Source of the DNA: F1-120-MAGs238 sp964484185
GTDB taxonomy: Bacteria > Planctomycetota > Phycisphaerae > Phycisphaerales > UBA1924
DNA: 64,000 nucleotides
Reading direction: 5' to 3'
NCBI GenBank assembly: GCA_964484185.1
Contig: CAZAEQ010000009.1
Coordinates: forward strand, 1 to 64,000
Shown piece after piece: positions 26,794 to 35,581 of this stretch (the stretch's first letter is position 1; each line of letters begins with the position of its first letter). Below the pieces are notes generated by a model, which was not told the DNA's origin, ran no database searches, and was given only the letters and a program-made list of their open reading frames with translations. A program made the position numbers and the translations under genes.

Positions 26794-28308
26794 ATGGATG
26801 GACGCCGCGTGCCCTTGACAGTTTTGCAGTCCCACGCTCGGGACCCACATGAGTCCTATGAGAAAAAGGAAAAATGCGCAGTGCTGGGCATCTGGGGAGC
26901 CAAGCATCCAGCAAGACAATCGTACTTGGGGCTCTTCGCACAGCAGCATCGTGGCCAGGAATCGAGCGGAATGTGCGTCAGCGATGGGAAGGTGCTCTCG
27001 GCCCACACCGGAATGGGTTTGGTAACTGACGCATTCAGCGAACAGACGATCAACAAGTTAGAAGCGCTAGGCGGTTCAGGCGCGATCGGACACAATCGAT
27101 ACTCCACAACCGGCGGCAGCCTTTCCTGCAACGCCCAGCCATTTCTCGAGCAGTACATTGGCGGTCAGATTTCGATCGCCCACAACGGCAACTTGATTAA
27201 TGCCGATCTCTGGCGCACACACTTTGAAGAACGCGGCCACCTCTTTCACACCACCAGCGACACCGAAGTAGTCGTCCATCTCTTTGCGTCGCCCGAACAA
27301 CAAAAATCAGTTGATCCGCTGGCGGCAACTCTGCGTCGGTTGCAGGGCGCGTTTTCACTTGTATTCCTGTTTCCAGATCGCATCGAGGCTGCTCGCGATC
27401 CCTGGGGCTGGCGGCCGCTGGTGCTGGGGAAATTCCCGGATTCGATGGGCGGCGGGCACATCATCGCCAGCGAAACAGTGGCTCTTGATGTCTCGGGCGC
27501 AGACTTTGTCCGTGAGATTGAACCTGGCGAAATTGTGACGCTTTCAGATGCGGGCGTCACTTCGCGTCGATTCGCTGCCCCGGCGGAACGACTGGCCATG
27601 TGCGTTTTTGAGCACGTGTATTTTGCGAATCCGGCAAGCAATGTGTTCGGGCAGAATGTTCAAGCCGCGCGAGAGATGCTTGGTGAAGTGCTGTCGCGCG
27701 AAGCGCCGGTTCGCGCGGATTGCGTCATGCCGATGCCCGATTCGGGTCGCTCTGCCGCCGCGGGATATGCGCGGGCCTCGGGCATTCCGTATCGCGAAGG
27801 AATCGTTCCCAATCGCTATGTGGGCCGGACATTTATCAAGCCGACGCAGGATCAGCGGATTTCGGCGGTGCGGCTCAAACTCAATGTCGTCGGCGATCTT
27901 GTGCGAGACCGAAAGCTCGTCATTGTCGATGATTCGATCGTGCGTGGAACAACAACCAAGGCAAAGATGGAACAGATTCGGCGCGCAGGCGCCAAGGAAA
28001 TCCACCTTCGTATTTCCTGTCCACCAATTCGCCATCCGTGTTTCTTCGGCGTTGATTTTGCCACGCGTGACCAATTGATCGCACATGGACGGACCATCGA
28101 AGAGATCAGGCAGTTCCTGGGCGTTGACACGCTGCATTTCCTTTCGCTTGATGGTCTGCTCAGCGTCATGCGGCGGCCCGGAAATCACTATTGCACCGCG
28201 TGCTTTTCCGGCGAGTACCGACTCGATCCAGATCGGCCGGAAATCGGGTTCGAGGCGGCGGCAGATCAGCTCACCATGTTTCCGCCAATCTCAATTCGTA
28301 AGTCCTAA
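26794..28308 (+). CDS. purF: Amidophosphoribosyltransferase
   Basis: The 504-residue enzyme makes 5-phosphoribosylamine from PRPP and glutamine, the first step of purine synthesis. The glutaminase nucleophile would be Cys28 (KEKCAVLGIWG), so a 27-residue propeptide must be removed. Further motifs are QQHRGQESSGM, AHNGNLINA, TSSDTE-like TTSDTEVV and the PRPP loop VIVDDSIVRGTTTK. Cysteines in MCVFEHVYF, HPCFFG and CTACF match the four Fe-S ligands of the Bacillus subtilis enzyme. ATG 26794 has GGGGAGC just upstream. Two small genes follow within 12 and 10 bases. Confidence 0.95.
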   Translation: MDGRRVPLTVLQSHARDPHESYEKKEKCAVLGIWGAKHPARQSYLGLFAQQHRGQESSGMCVSDGKVLSAHTGMGLVTDAFSEQTINKLEALGGSGAIGHNRYSTTGGSLSCNAQPFLEQYIGGQISIAHNGNLINADLWRTHFEERGHLFHTTSDTEVVVHLFASPEQQKSVDPLAATLRRLQGAFSLVFLFPDRIEAARDPWGWRPLVLGKFPDSMGGGHIIASETVALDVSGADFVREIEPGEIVTLSDAGVTSRRFAAPAERLAMCVFEHVYFANPASNVFGQNVQAAREMLGEVLSREAPVRADCVMPMPDSGRSAAAGYARASGIPYREGIVPNRYVGRTFIKPTQDQRISAVRLKLNVVGDLVRDRKLVIVDDSIVRGTTTKAKMEQIRRAGAKEIHLRISCPPIRHPCFFGVDFATRDQLIAHGRTIEEIRQFLGVDTLHFLSLDGLLSVMRRPGNHYCTACFSGEYRLDPDRPEIGFEAAADQLTMFPPISIRKS

Positions 28309-28320
28309 GAAGGAGATGAC

Positions 28321-28644
28321 GTGGGGTTTACATTTCGAAAGTCGATAGGCGTCGGTCCGTTTCGCGTGAACCTAAGCAAATCAGGTGTCGGCTATTCGGT
28401 GGGCACCCGCGGCATACGCACCGGTGTTTCAGCACGCGGTCGCAAATATACAAGCTTTGGAATTCCTGGCACCGGTATCGGTTACCGCACAAGCAAGGGT
28501 CCGGCAGATGCTTTGCCCAGCCTTGGTCGTGCGACAGGCGGACTACTTGGAAAACGCGGCTGCGCTGGCATGATCATCATGGTTGTGGGATTTGGACTGG
28601 CCATCGGCGCGACCGCGTGGATCGCAATAACAAACATTGTGTGA
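28321..28644 (+). CDS. DUF4236 protein
   Basis: The 107-residue protein begins with a clear DUF4236 domain: GFTFRKSIGVGPFRVNLSKS, then GVGYSVGTRGIRTGVSARGR and GIPGTGIGY. One membrane segment follows near the C-terminus (IIMVVGFGLAIGATAWIAI). Start is a GTG at 28321 with AAGGAG six bases upstream, 12 bases after the purF stop, so it is probably co-transcribed with purF. Function of the family is not known. Confidence 0.85.
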   Translation: MGFTFRKSIGVGPFRVNLSKSGVGYSVGTRGIRTGVSARGRKYTSFGIPGTGIGYRTSKGPADALPSLGRATGGLLGKRGCAGMIIMVVGFGLAIGATAWIAITNIV

Positions 28645-28654
28645 GGAGTACGAA

Positions 28655-28969
28655 ATGAATGTTCACTGGAAACGAACCTTGAGGACCAGCAACTCAGAGC
28701 GGTTTCTCGGGATAGAAAACGGAACTGAAATTGCCGCCGCCGACATTCACTACCTGAGTAATGGTCAGGTCGCCGGGACCATGATCCTGCTCGAACAGGC
28801 TGCCCCGGGCGGAACCTGGACAGAAAAACTGATCATGGAAGTAATGCGTTCTCTTGACGATGGCTATCTGCCGGAAGTCGATGTGGATGCCGGAAATCTG
28901 AACTACACCGTAGTTGTTGGCAATGTCCTGGGAAACTATGAAGGTGCAAGCGATGCTACCAGAGCGTGA
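28655..28969 (+). CDS. Hypothetical protein
   Basis: The 104-residue soluble protein begins MNVHWKRTLRTSNSERF and contains GTEIAAADIHYLSNGQVAGT and DDGYLPEVDVDAGNLNYTVV. It has no signal peptide or membrane segment and no recognised family. GAGGAG lies eight bases before ATG 28655. It lies 10 bases after the DUF4236 gene and is convergent with the pilus operon, with one base between the stops. Confidence 0.65.
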   Translation: MNVHWKRTLRTSNSERFLGIENGTEIAAADIHYLSNGQVAGTMILLEQAAPGGTWTEKLIMEVMRSLDDGYLPEVDVDAGNLNYTVVVGNVLGNYEGASDATRA

Positions 28970-28970
28970 G

Positions 28971-29579
28971 CTATCTGGGGGCTGACACCGGCTCGATGGT
29001 GCTCCTGTTTTCATCATCACCTTGACCAGCCCGTTGCTTCAAATGCAGCGTGTGGTCGCCCGCGAGTTCATGATGAAGGACAACTGAGTTTGCAACTGCG
29101 TCGATCGAAATGAGAGTCCATCCTTTTTTGACCGTATCGCCAATGTGGCGCGGCCGACCAGAGATCACGGCGAGAACCTCGCGACCGGAAAGTATCGATG
29201 TAAATTCGAGTGACTTGACCAGTTTAAGAGCATCGACAATGTGCTGATCTGGTGTCAGAGTCTCTGCGATCGGAACCTCAGGCACTTTGAGCGGCAGCGC
29301 CCTTGGCGGCGGCGAAAGCGGAGTTCTTGAAAACTGCTTCTGACGCGAAGCGCGGTAGATCTGTGCGATCGACTTCTGAGCCGTCTCCTGATCAAACGCC
29401 TTTGGAATCTCAAATGCAAGATCGGCTGCCTCTGTCACAGGCTCGTTCGTCGCGGTTCCCGCTGCGATCGCGCTGGCGGGCGTCTTCCCAAAGGGAAGCA
29501 CGCGTCCGCCCGCCACGCCAATGAGCGGAATCGCCACCGCGGCGATCATGAAGAGCTGGTGTCTGGAGATAGTTGTCAT
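28971..29579 (-). CDS. PilP-like pilus/secretion assembly protein
   Basis: The 202-residue protein has one N-terminal membrane segment (QLFMIAAVAIPLIGVAGGRV). A disordered Pro/Thr-rich linker follows, then a small C-terminal domain reading LEFTSILSGREVLAVISGRP, HIGDTVKKGWTLISID, and VVLHHELAGDHTLHL. This beta pattern (ISG, GD-x-V-x-G, I-x-V/LxL) resembles the homology region of PilP/GspC proteins that contact a secretin. It is last in the operon; its ATG overlaps the pilO-like stop (ATGA). Assignment rests on position and domain pattern. Confidence 0.6.
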   Translation of the reverse strand: MTTISRHQLFMIAAVAIPLIGVAGGRVLPFGKTPASAIAAGTATNEPVTEAADLAFEIPKAFDQETAQKSIAQIYRASRQKQFSRTPLSPPPRALPLKVPEVPIAETLTPDQHIVDALKLVKSLEFTSILSGREVLAVISGRPRHIGDTVKKGWTLISIDAVANSVVLHHELAGDHTLHLKQRAGQGDDENRSTIEPVSAPR

Positions 29580-30244
29580 TCTGCAACTCCTGGTGGCAAT
29601 GTGGCAGACGCGGCAGCCTTCTCTTTTTGCACAGGAAGCCTGAAGTGCATTGTTCCAACGGTGGCACGCACCTGCTTTGGTGCAGACCCAGGCTGCACCC
29701 AGGGCTCGCATAACAACGATCCCACGTAACTTACTCCGGTCTCAGAGTTGATTGCATCAACAAACTTCGCAATGTTCTCGTAGCTGCCGATTACTTCAAT
29801 CTGATATCCGTAGCTTTCAAGGGGCACCCCGCCAATGTGGTTCGCGGCGGAACCTGGTGCTGCCTGCGGGGCGTCCACACGCACAGGGTCGATTCGATCG
29901 GTCCGCACGCCGCAGCGCTGCCCAAGCTTGCCGATTTTGTCATAAAGCGTTGAAGCATCGCCCGAGTCTTTCAAACGGGCCTTAAGCTGGTCGCGACGCT
30001 GAGTCATCTGCACGATCGCCGCGGGAATATCGTCGACAACGTGCGGCAGATTTTTCATTTCATCAAGCTCATTCTGCTGAGAAGCAAGCGAGAGTTTCGC
30101 CACCGCAAGTCTCTGACGTTCCGGACCTATCAACATTTGATAGCACGCAACCGTGATCGCACAGGCAATCACGCTGCGAATGAGAAATCGCTTTTCCAAA
30201 GACAGTTTCCGAAATCCAATAACATGTGGTTGTGGCGAACTCAA
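29576..30244 (-). CDS. PilO-like pilus assembly protein
   Basis: The 222-residue protein has a single N-terminal membrane segment (FLIRSVIACAITVACYQMLI), a coiled-coil region (LSLASQQNELDEMKNL and TQRRDQLKARLKD), and a ferredoxin-like C-terminal domain with YGYQIEVIGSYENIAKFVDA. That is the PilO layout. The start is a TTG at 30244 overlapping the stop of the PilM/PilN-like gene (TTGA). PilO usually forms an inner-membrane complex with PilN and PilP; here it lies between them. Confidence 0.75.
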   Translation of the reverse strand: MSSPQPHVIGFRKLSLEKRFLIRSVIACAITVACYQMLIGPERQRLAVAKLSLASQQNELDEMKNLPHVVDDIPAAIVQMTQRRDQLKARLKDSGDASTLYDKIGKLGQRCGVRTDRIDPVRVDAPQAAPGSAANHIGGVPLESYGYQIEVIGSYENIAKFVDAINSETGVSYVGSLLCEPWVQPGSAPKQVRATVGTMHFRLPVQKEKAAASATLPPGVAE

Positions 30245-31821
30245 TATTTCTCTCCTGAAGCCGAACGTTTGGCGCGAACCAGGCGTGCATTAAGCGAGAA
30301 CTCCTTGTTTCGTGCACCATTTGCGTCAAACATGCGAGTGGAACCAAGTTCCACCGCTTCCACCATTGGATTGTCCCGAAGCGCCGCCAGGAACTCAGAA
30401 AGGGGGTCGGCGACCGCCGCATCGTTGGTCGCAACCGTGCCACGCAACGAAAGCAGTACATTCTCTTCGCTGTGCGAAATTCCCATCTCTTCGAGATACA
30501 CGTTCTCCGGAGTAATGCGAGAGAGTTCGGAGAACACTGCATATGAATCTACGCGGTTTCGTTCCGCCAAAGCTACACCAGTCTGAAGTCCACTCAGTTC
30601 TGTTGCCAGTTTCGCCGCTTCGCGCCGGACTCGAAGTTCCGAAGATGCAGTTGTAACCTGGGGAGCCTGGCCCGTGATCTTGTTCTCTACTGCAACTCGT
30701 GCGTTGCGAAGAACAACGTATTCGCCGCCAAGCAGGATAACTGCCAACCCAAGCCCAACTCCAAGTCCTTTGCTCAGTGATTTCAGTCGCCCTTCATCAC
30801 GTTCATAGTCCGCAAGGAATCCATGTGTGGAAAGCACTTCACGCGCCATTGCGAAATCAACTTCGCCCTGACCGCCATTGGCGTTGACATCACAGTCGAG
30901 CTGAGCGGAAAGAGCCGCGGCGAGACCCTGAATTTCTCCCCCCGGTCCGACCAGTTCAACAGTCACGTGTGACTGGTCCGCTCCAAATCCGAACCGAAGT
31001 GTTTGACGACACTCAACTACATATCGCTGCACGACCGGATACATGAACGGCATGGCGCGATCCCCCCGAACGGGTCCGCCTGCCCAGTTGTCCCGGGTGG
31101 GCAGCCCATTGGCAAGGAAATACTCCCGTGCCGCGGCATAGGAGATTGAAACCGCAGTCTCGGCGGATGCCTGAACCAGCGCCTTGATGAATTGCGAGAA
31201 TCCCATGTCAGCAGAACGCACAAACACAACCTGTCCGTTGCGACTGCCGGCAAGTATGGTCGAGTGTTCACCTAGAAGCACATGACAGACCGGCTTCTCG
31301 GTCGGGTTTGACACAAGGTTCCGAACGCCTTGGACGACCTGTGGAACGTTGAGCGGCAGGCAGCTTGCCGGTACCCCGCCGCCCCGCCGTATCCACGCAC
31401 ACAGAATGATGACGTTGTCGGTGCGATCGCTTGCCACAAGCACATGCGACTTTGTTGCGGGAGTAGTTTCAGCCCAGAGTGCACAGCACATTCCCTGACG
31501 CGCAGAGGCTATCTCTGCGGACTGCGCCAAACGAGCTGCAGTTACGGCTTCGTGCTGGGCCATCGGGTAGCTTGCGACATCAGATTGAACTTCCCTTCCA
31601 ATGTACAGAACGCTGACATTGCACTTGTGCGCCCGAAGCGTTCCCAGCAGTTCTGCCAGTGGCGCATCAAGCGGGTGAAGCCCCTGGCTCCAGGTCTCAT
31701 CCCACCGCGCGGGATCGAGATCTGCACCGGTCGTGGACACGACCTTGTCACCTCGCATCAGTGTCGCTTCAAGTCGCGCCGGTGTAAGAGTAACAATGAC
31801 ATTTTTTTCAACTCTTAGCAC
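30241..31821 (-). CDS. PilM/PilN-like fusion protein
   Basis: The 526-residue protein has a cytoplasmic actin-like half without a membrane segment, resembling PilM/GspL (residues about 1-345), with VLYIGREVQSDVASY and HVLLGEHSTILAGSRNGQV. A membrane segment follows (about 352-372, GLGVGLGLAVILLGGEYVVL), then a coiled coil and a PilN-like domain (LSRITPENVYLEEMGISHSE, LLSLRGTV). This makes it a single-chain PilM-PilN, as in GspL. It would link the motor ATPase to the periplasmic PilO/PilP. No separate PilN is present in the operon. Confidence 0.7.
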   Translation of the reverse strand: MLRVEKNVIVTLTPARLEATLMRGDKVVSTTGADLDPARWDETWSQGLHPLDAPLAELLGTLRAHKCNVSVLYIGREVQSDVASYPMAQHEAVTAARLAQSAEIASARQGMCCALWAETTPATKSHVLVASDRTDNVIILCAWIRRGGGVPASCLPLNVPQVVQGVRNLVSNPTEKPVCHVLLGEHSTILAGSRNGQVVFVRSADMGFSQFIKALVQASAETAVSISYAAAREYFLANGLPTRDNWAGGPVRGDRAMPFMYPVVQRYVVECRQTLRFGFGADQSHVTVELVGPGGEIQGLAAALSAQLDCDVNANGGQGEVDFAMAREVLSTHGFLADYERDEGRLKSLSKGLGVGLGLAVILLGGEYVVLRNARVAVENKITGQAPQVTTASSELRVRREAAKLATELSGLQTGVALAERNRVDSYAVFSELSRITPENVYLEEMGISHSEENVLLSLRGTVATNDAAVADPLSEFLAALRDNPMVEAVELGSTRMFDANGARNKEFSLNARLVRAKRSASGEKY

Positions 31822-31916
31822 GTTGTGTTCCCAGTGAAAATGCGCTGCGATACAGACGACTTTTGAGTTATCGACATGATGCCGCTGCCACTTGTGAAAG
31901 GGATGGCACTACGACG

Positions 31917-32270
31917 TTATTGGACTTGAATTCGAAGGCGACGCGACGCCACACCGCTCGAACCAGTAACATTAACATTGCCCGAAGCGCCGACGGCTGG
32001 CATTGCGGTAACCACGAATGACCCGTTTCCAACTGTGTACGTTGTACCAACAGTCGGTCGCGTCGAGTTCAACTGTGTTGTCTTTACGACAGCGATGCCG
32101 CCGGATTCTGTTGCATATCCCGCCCTGATCGAATCAACACGGAACGAAGCAATCGACGCGTCTGCGGCGCTTCCAGAAAGCGTACCAATGACAACGATAT
32201 TCGCGGCGGCAAGAAGCACGACAACAACCAGCACAGCCAAACCGCGACGTGAAGCTAGCGGCGTTTTCAT
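31917..32270 (-). CDS. Minor pilin-like or PilX-like protein
   Basis: The 117-residue protein has a short N-terminus (MKTPLASRRG) and one hydrophobic helix (LAVLVVVVLLAAANIVVIG), then a small Thr/Ser/Gly-rich domain ending RRLRIQVQ. It lacks the TLxE motif of normal pilins and so resembles PilX/GspK-type minor components. ATG 32270 overlaps the preceding stop (ATGA), which decides the start over the longer open frame. About 95 bases separate it from the PilM/PilN-like gene. Confidence 0.6.
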   Translation of the reverse strand: MKTPLASRRGLAVLVVVVLLAAANIVVIGTLSGSAADASIASFRVDSIRAGYATESGGIAVVKTTQLNSTRPTVGTTYTVGNGSFVVTAMPAVGASGNVNVTGSSGVASRRLRIQVQ

Positions 32271-32770
32271 CTTACCATCCAGACTCGCGCGAACGCGGAA
32301 GAGCGGAACTCGACGTTTCCAACTACCATGCGAATGTTGAATCTCCGGGTTGTCGTGGGAGCGAAGAGTGTGTCTGTTGTCCCGTTCTCGCCGAGGTATG
32401 TAATTTCGAAGGCGGTGACAGATCGACACAGAACGCTTGTACGTGTTCCATCGTTCATCGAAAGATTACCGCTGGAAAGTGAGAGTGATCGCCCATCCAC
32501 GAAAGTAACGCTGGAACTCGTCGCAGAAGCAATCGCAACTGTCCCAGCGACCGACCCCTTGGGAACATCGCGCAGCAGGCGAACAGTTCTCTCCATTGCA
32601 TACGCGGCGGAATCGGCCTGTCGACGGGTGAGAACGCTCTGAGAGTGAGAATCGACTGCGCCACTGACCACGGGCAGAACCGATGCAGAAATGACCGCTA
32701 GTACAGTGATTGCGCAGACGGTTTCCAGAAGCGTCACCCCTCTTCGCATGTTGTAGCTCAGAGTGGTCAT
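32267..32770 (-). CDS. Pseudopilin-like protein (PulJ/GspJ type)
   Basis: The 167-residue protein begins MTTLSYNMRRGVTLLETVCA, a prepilin leader with Gly before a Val (instead of Phe) and Glu at mature position 5, followed by a hydrophobic helix. The globular part contains TVRLLRDVPKGS, VTFVDGRSLSL and RRFNIRMVVG, like GspJ/PilW-type minor pilins. Start and stop overlap both neighbours by ATGA, so the operon is translationally coupled. Confidence 0.7.
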   Translation of the reverse strand: MTTLSYNMRRGVTLLETVCAITVLAVISASVLPVVSGAVDSHSQSVLTRRQADSAAYAMERTVRLLRDVPKGSVAGTVAIASATSSSVTFVDGRSLSLSSGNLSMNDGTRTSVLCRSVTAFEITYLGENGTTDTLFAPTTTRRFNIRMVVGNVEFRSSAFARVWMVR

Positions 32771-33252
32771 AGTGACGCAACCCTCACAGAGATCGGAACT
32801 GAATGTGTTCCGCCGCGGGATGCGGGGAATGAGACGGTGACGGTAACAAGCCGGAAGGCATCGCCCGACCCGCCCCTGGCAACACCATCGAATTCCGTAA
32901 GACCACCGATTGTGACCGTGTAAGTGATTCCGAGTGTTGCGTAATACGAAGACAGCGTACTCATACGGGCTACCAGGCCAGTGGTTGGTGTATCGAGGTA
33001 GGTGCTTGAACTGGTCAGCGCTGTAGCTCCCTGTCCGGGCGTTGTGCTGGCAACATCTGCGAGTACGTGTTCCATAACCGCAGTGCCGAGCATGGTTGCG
33101 CGAGCAGCGTTGATCGCATCAGCGCGATTGCTGGCCGCGTCATCGACCCACGACAATGTTGCGGGAATGGCAAACGCCAGCACGGTGATAACCGCTACGC
33201 ATTCAAGCAGGGTAAATGCCCGACGACGAGCCAGACGATGAGCCAGCCGCAT
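32767..33252 (-). CDS. Pseudopilin-like protein (GspI/PilV type)
   Basis: The 161-residue protein has the prepilin N-terminus LARRRAFTLLECVAVITVLA, with Ala at -1 and Glu at mature position 5. The helix is followed by NRADAINAARATMLGTAVME, a pattern seen in GspI/PilV minor pilins where methylated helix residues lead to a small domain. The ATG shares its T with the upstream TAA (TAATG). Confidence 0.7.
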   Translation of the reverse strand: MRLAHRLARRRAFTLLECVAVITVLAFAIPATLSWVDDAASNRADAINAARATMLGTAVMEHVLADVASTTPGQGATALTSSSTYLDTPTTGLVARMSTLSSYYATLGITYTVTIGGLTEFDGVARGGSGDAFRLVTVTVSFPASRGGTHSVPISVRVASL

Positions 33253-33851
33253 TACTGCACCTCCACGAGACCAGAGCCAGCGCGAACATAAACTCGTGCC
33301 CCACCGCTGAGGACAATGCAGATGTCGGAAGTCTGTACGCCAGACCGTGTTCCGGAAAGTGAGCGAACTTCGGGCGTTCCATCAGTTGCAAACCAGATCG
33401 ACGTGCCCGCCATAGAGCCGCCCGTGATCGACGTGATAACGATCCCGGGAAACCGAGCGGAGATTGAGTAGGTTCCGGGAGCGGCAAGGGAATCAATGAC
33501 GCTCGTGGAAATTCGTGCGCTTCCCGTGGTTCCACTTGCCAGCTCGATGGGATACACGCCGTAAGTCGATGGGGTAATCCCCGCAGTTGCAGCGATCGAC
33601 GCGAGACTTCCGTCAATTGTCGAGCCGGTCACGTACACCCCGACTGGCCTTCCTTCCGCGACTGCACGCGAACGGGCGGCGAGTATTTCTCGTTCCACTT
33701 CCGCGGCAGCGGCCGATTGACGCATGTCGATGATCAAGCTCGACGACGGACCGATGAATACGCCGACGAGAATTCCCACAACGGTGATCACCACCGCCAG
33801 CTCCAGGAGTGTGAAGCCACCTCTAACGAAGTTGTAGGATTTGCAGTTCAT
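33252..33851 (-). CDS. Pseudopilin-like protein (GspH/FimT type)
   Basis: The 199-residue protein has a classic leader FVRGGFTLLELAVVITVVGI with Gly at -1 and Glu at +5. The domain after the helix (EREILAARSRAVAEGRPVGV, SIWFATDGTPEV, DICIVLSGGARVYVRAG) follows the GspH/FimT pattern. It starts three bases after the GspG-like stop and belongs to the same unit. Confidence 0.8.
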   Translation of the reverse strand: MNCKSYNFVRGGFTLLELAVVITVVGILVGVFIGPSSSLIIDMRQSAAAAEVEREILAARSRAVAEGRPVGVYVTGSTIDGSLASIAATAGITPSTYGVYPIELASGTTGSARISTSVIDSLAAPGTYSISARFPGIVITSITGGSMAGTSIWFATDGTPEVRSLSGTRSGVQTSDICIVLSGGARVYVRAGSGLVEVQ

Positions 33852-33854
33852 TTT

Positions 33855-34343
33855 TCAGAGTCGGTTGGCTGCAAGAAATCCTCCCGAGCCGTTTGAAACG
33901 GTCGTGGTGTTCGTGCAATTCGCGTAGAAGTACATCACATTCGGCGTGACCGTTGTATCGACGCAGTAGTTCCAGCCATAGGTGGCAGAATTCACCACCG
34001 ATCGGGCGCGAGCCTGGGTTGAAGTGACAGTCTGTACACCCGACACTGATGTGAACGGGTTTGGTGGGATTGTCATTTGAACAACAGTTCCAACCGTTGT
34101 CAGTTCAGTCAGCGTTGGATAGGGTGAAGCTCCACGAAGGAGCGCTGCCGAACGAAAGCTCGCGATCGAAGATCGCACGCCCGCGAGCGTCCCTTGCACG
34201 CTTGCAGCTTTCGCATCGTCATTCACACTTCCAAAGTTTGGAATGACAATGGCCGCGAGTATCCCAATGATGACGACCACAATCATCGCTTCAAGAAGCG
34301 TAAACGCGCGTCTCGCGTGGTTCATTTGAATATCGAGCGTCAT
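33855..34343 (-). CDS. Major pseudopilin-like protein (GspG/PilA type)
   Basis: The 162-residue protein has NHARRAFTLLEAMIVVVIIG and then ILAAIVIPNFGS, the major-pilin helix, with Ala at -1 in place of Gly. The C-terminal part contains GVRSSIASFRSAALLRGASP and YGWNYCVDTTVTPNVMYFYA with two cysteines that could form a loop (Cys in YCVD and ANCT). ATG 34343 has GGAG eight bases upstream. It is probably the main fibre subunit of this operon. Confidence 0.8.
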   Translation of the reverse strand: MTLDIQMNHARRAFTLLEAMIVVVIIGILAAIVIPNFGSVNDDAKAASVQGTLAGVRSSIASFRSAALLRGASPYPTLTELTTVGTVVQMTIPPNPFTSVSGVQTVTSTQARARSVVNSATYGWNYCVDTTVTPNVMYFYANCTNTTTVSNGSGGFLAANRL

Positions 34344-34369
34344 GTGTCTTTCTCCGAGCACATCAGCAG

Positions 34370-35581
34370 CTACTTCTTAATACTTGCCATTTTCCACATT
34401 GGAAGGAACACCGAGAGTGCAATCAGCAGCACAATCCCCGCAAGTGCAAACGTAAGGATCGGTTCAATGATCGTGTTGATGTTCTTGGTGAGGTGATTTG
34501 CCTCTCGCTCGTAATGATCCGCAATAATGCGGCACGAACGGGACATTTCCGAGGAGTCCTTTCCTGCCGATAAAATACGCTTTGAGAAATTGGGAAGGTA
34601 TTTGCTGGAGCGAATGACGCCATCAACAGTCTCGCCCCCGCGAAGACGTTCCGCCATGACATGGCATTCACTGGCGAACAGCGGCCTGCCACTGGCTTTG
34701 CCTGAGATTTCAATTGACTCGATGACATCCAGTCCAGAGGAAAGCCCGATGCTCATCACCCGCACAAAGCGTGATGCGGTTACTGCGGTGAGAATTCGCG
34801 AGATATATGGAGTCTTCAGGAGCAGCGCCTCGATGACGTTGCGGCCACCCTCAGTTCGCCAGCTGCAGATAAGCCCGATGATCGCGCTTGCCAATCCAGT
34901 TGAATATGCCCACCAGTATAACTTGACATTCTCCCCCACTGCCTGAAGCACGCGGGTGGTAATCGGCATCTCGACACCTTGTGCAGCAAACGTCGCACCG
35001 AACTTGGGAATCACAAATATGACAATCACGGACACTGCAACAGCCACGGCAATCAGGACAATTGTGGGATATGCCATCGCACGCTTGATCAACTGTTTGG
35101 TCTCGCGGGTTTTCTCGAGCAGGTCGGCCAGCAGCTTCATCACGCTGACAAGATCGCCAGACCGTTCTGCAGCCCGCAGAGTTTCAATATACACATCGCC
35201 AAAGTGCTGCCGATGCCTTGCGAGCGCTTCGGTCAGTGGCGACCCTGATTCAATCGCGACTGCGACATCGTTCAACATCTCTTTCAACGCTGTATTCGTT
35301 TCGCTCTCTGCGATGCTCGCAAGGCCGCGTGCCAGCGGGATCTTCGCCTCTACCAGCACTGCAAGTTCTCGCGTGAGTTCGGTAATGTGGTCGGGCTTGA
35401 TTGTGTTGCTGCTGAATGCAAACAGTGAACTGCCAGCTCGCTCTGCGACGAGTTTCAGCGGCGTAAGCCCCTTGCCACCCAATCGGCGAAATGCTTCTGC
35501 CTGGCTGGGCGCGAGTATTTCCCCATCGTGCTTCTCGCCCGCTGTGTCGATCGCCGAGTATTTGAATCTGGTATCGCTCAT
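34370..35581 (-). CDS. gspF: Type II secretion/type IV pilus inner-membrane protein GspF/PilC
   Basis: The 403-residue protein shows two GspF domains. The first has ELTRELAVLVEAKIPLARGL and the membrane helix TIVLIAVAVAVSVIVIFVIP followed by KFG. The second has RFVRVMSIGLSSGLDVIESI and the C-terminal helix PILTFALAGIVLLIALSVFL. Length fits the family. It forms the platform in the inner membrane that couples the ATPase to fibre assembly. ATG 35581 overlaps the gspE stop (ATGA). Confidence 0.9.
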   Translation of the reverse strand: MSDTRFKYSAIDTAGEKHDGEILAPSQAEAFRRLGGKGLTPLKLVAERAGSSLFAFSSNTIKPDHITELTRELAVLVEAKIPLARGLASIAESETNTALKEMLNDVAVAIESGSPLTEALARHRQHFGDVYIETLRAAERSGDLVSVMKLLADLLEKTRETKQLIKRAMAYPTIVLIAVAVAVSVIVIFVIPKFGATFAAQGVEMPITTRVLQAVGENVKLYWWAYSTGLASAIIGLICSWRTEGGRNVIEALLLKTPYISRILTAVTASRFVRVMSIGLSSGLDVIESIEISGKASGRPLFASECHVMAERLRGGETVDGVIRSSKYLPNFSKRILSAGKDSSEMSRSCRIIADHYEREANHLTKNINTIIEPILTFALAGIVLLIALSVFLPMWKMASIKK

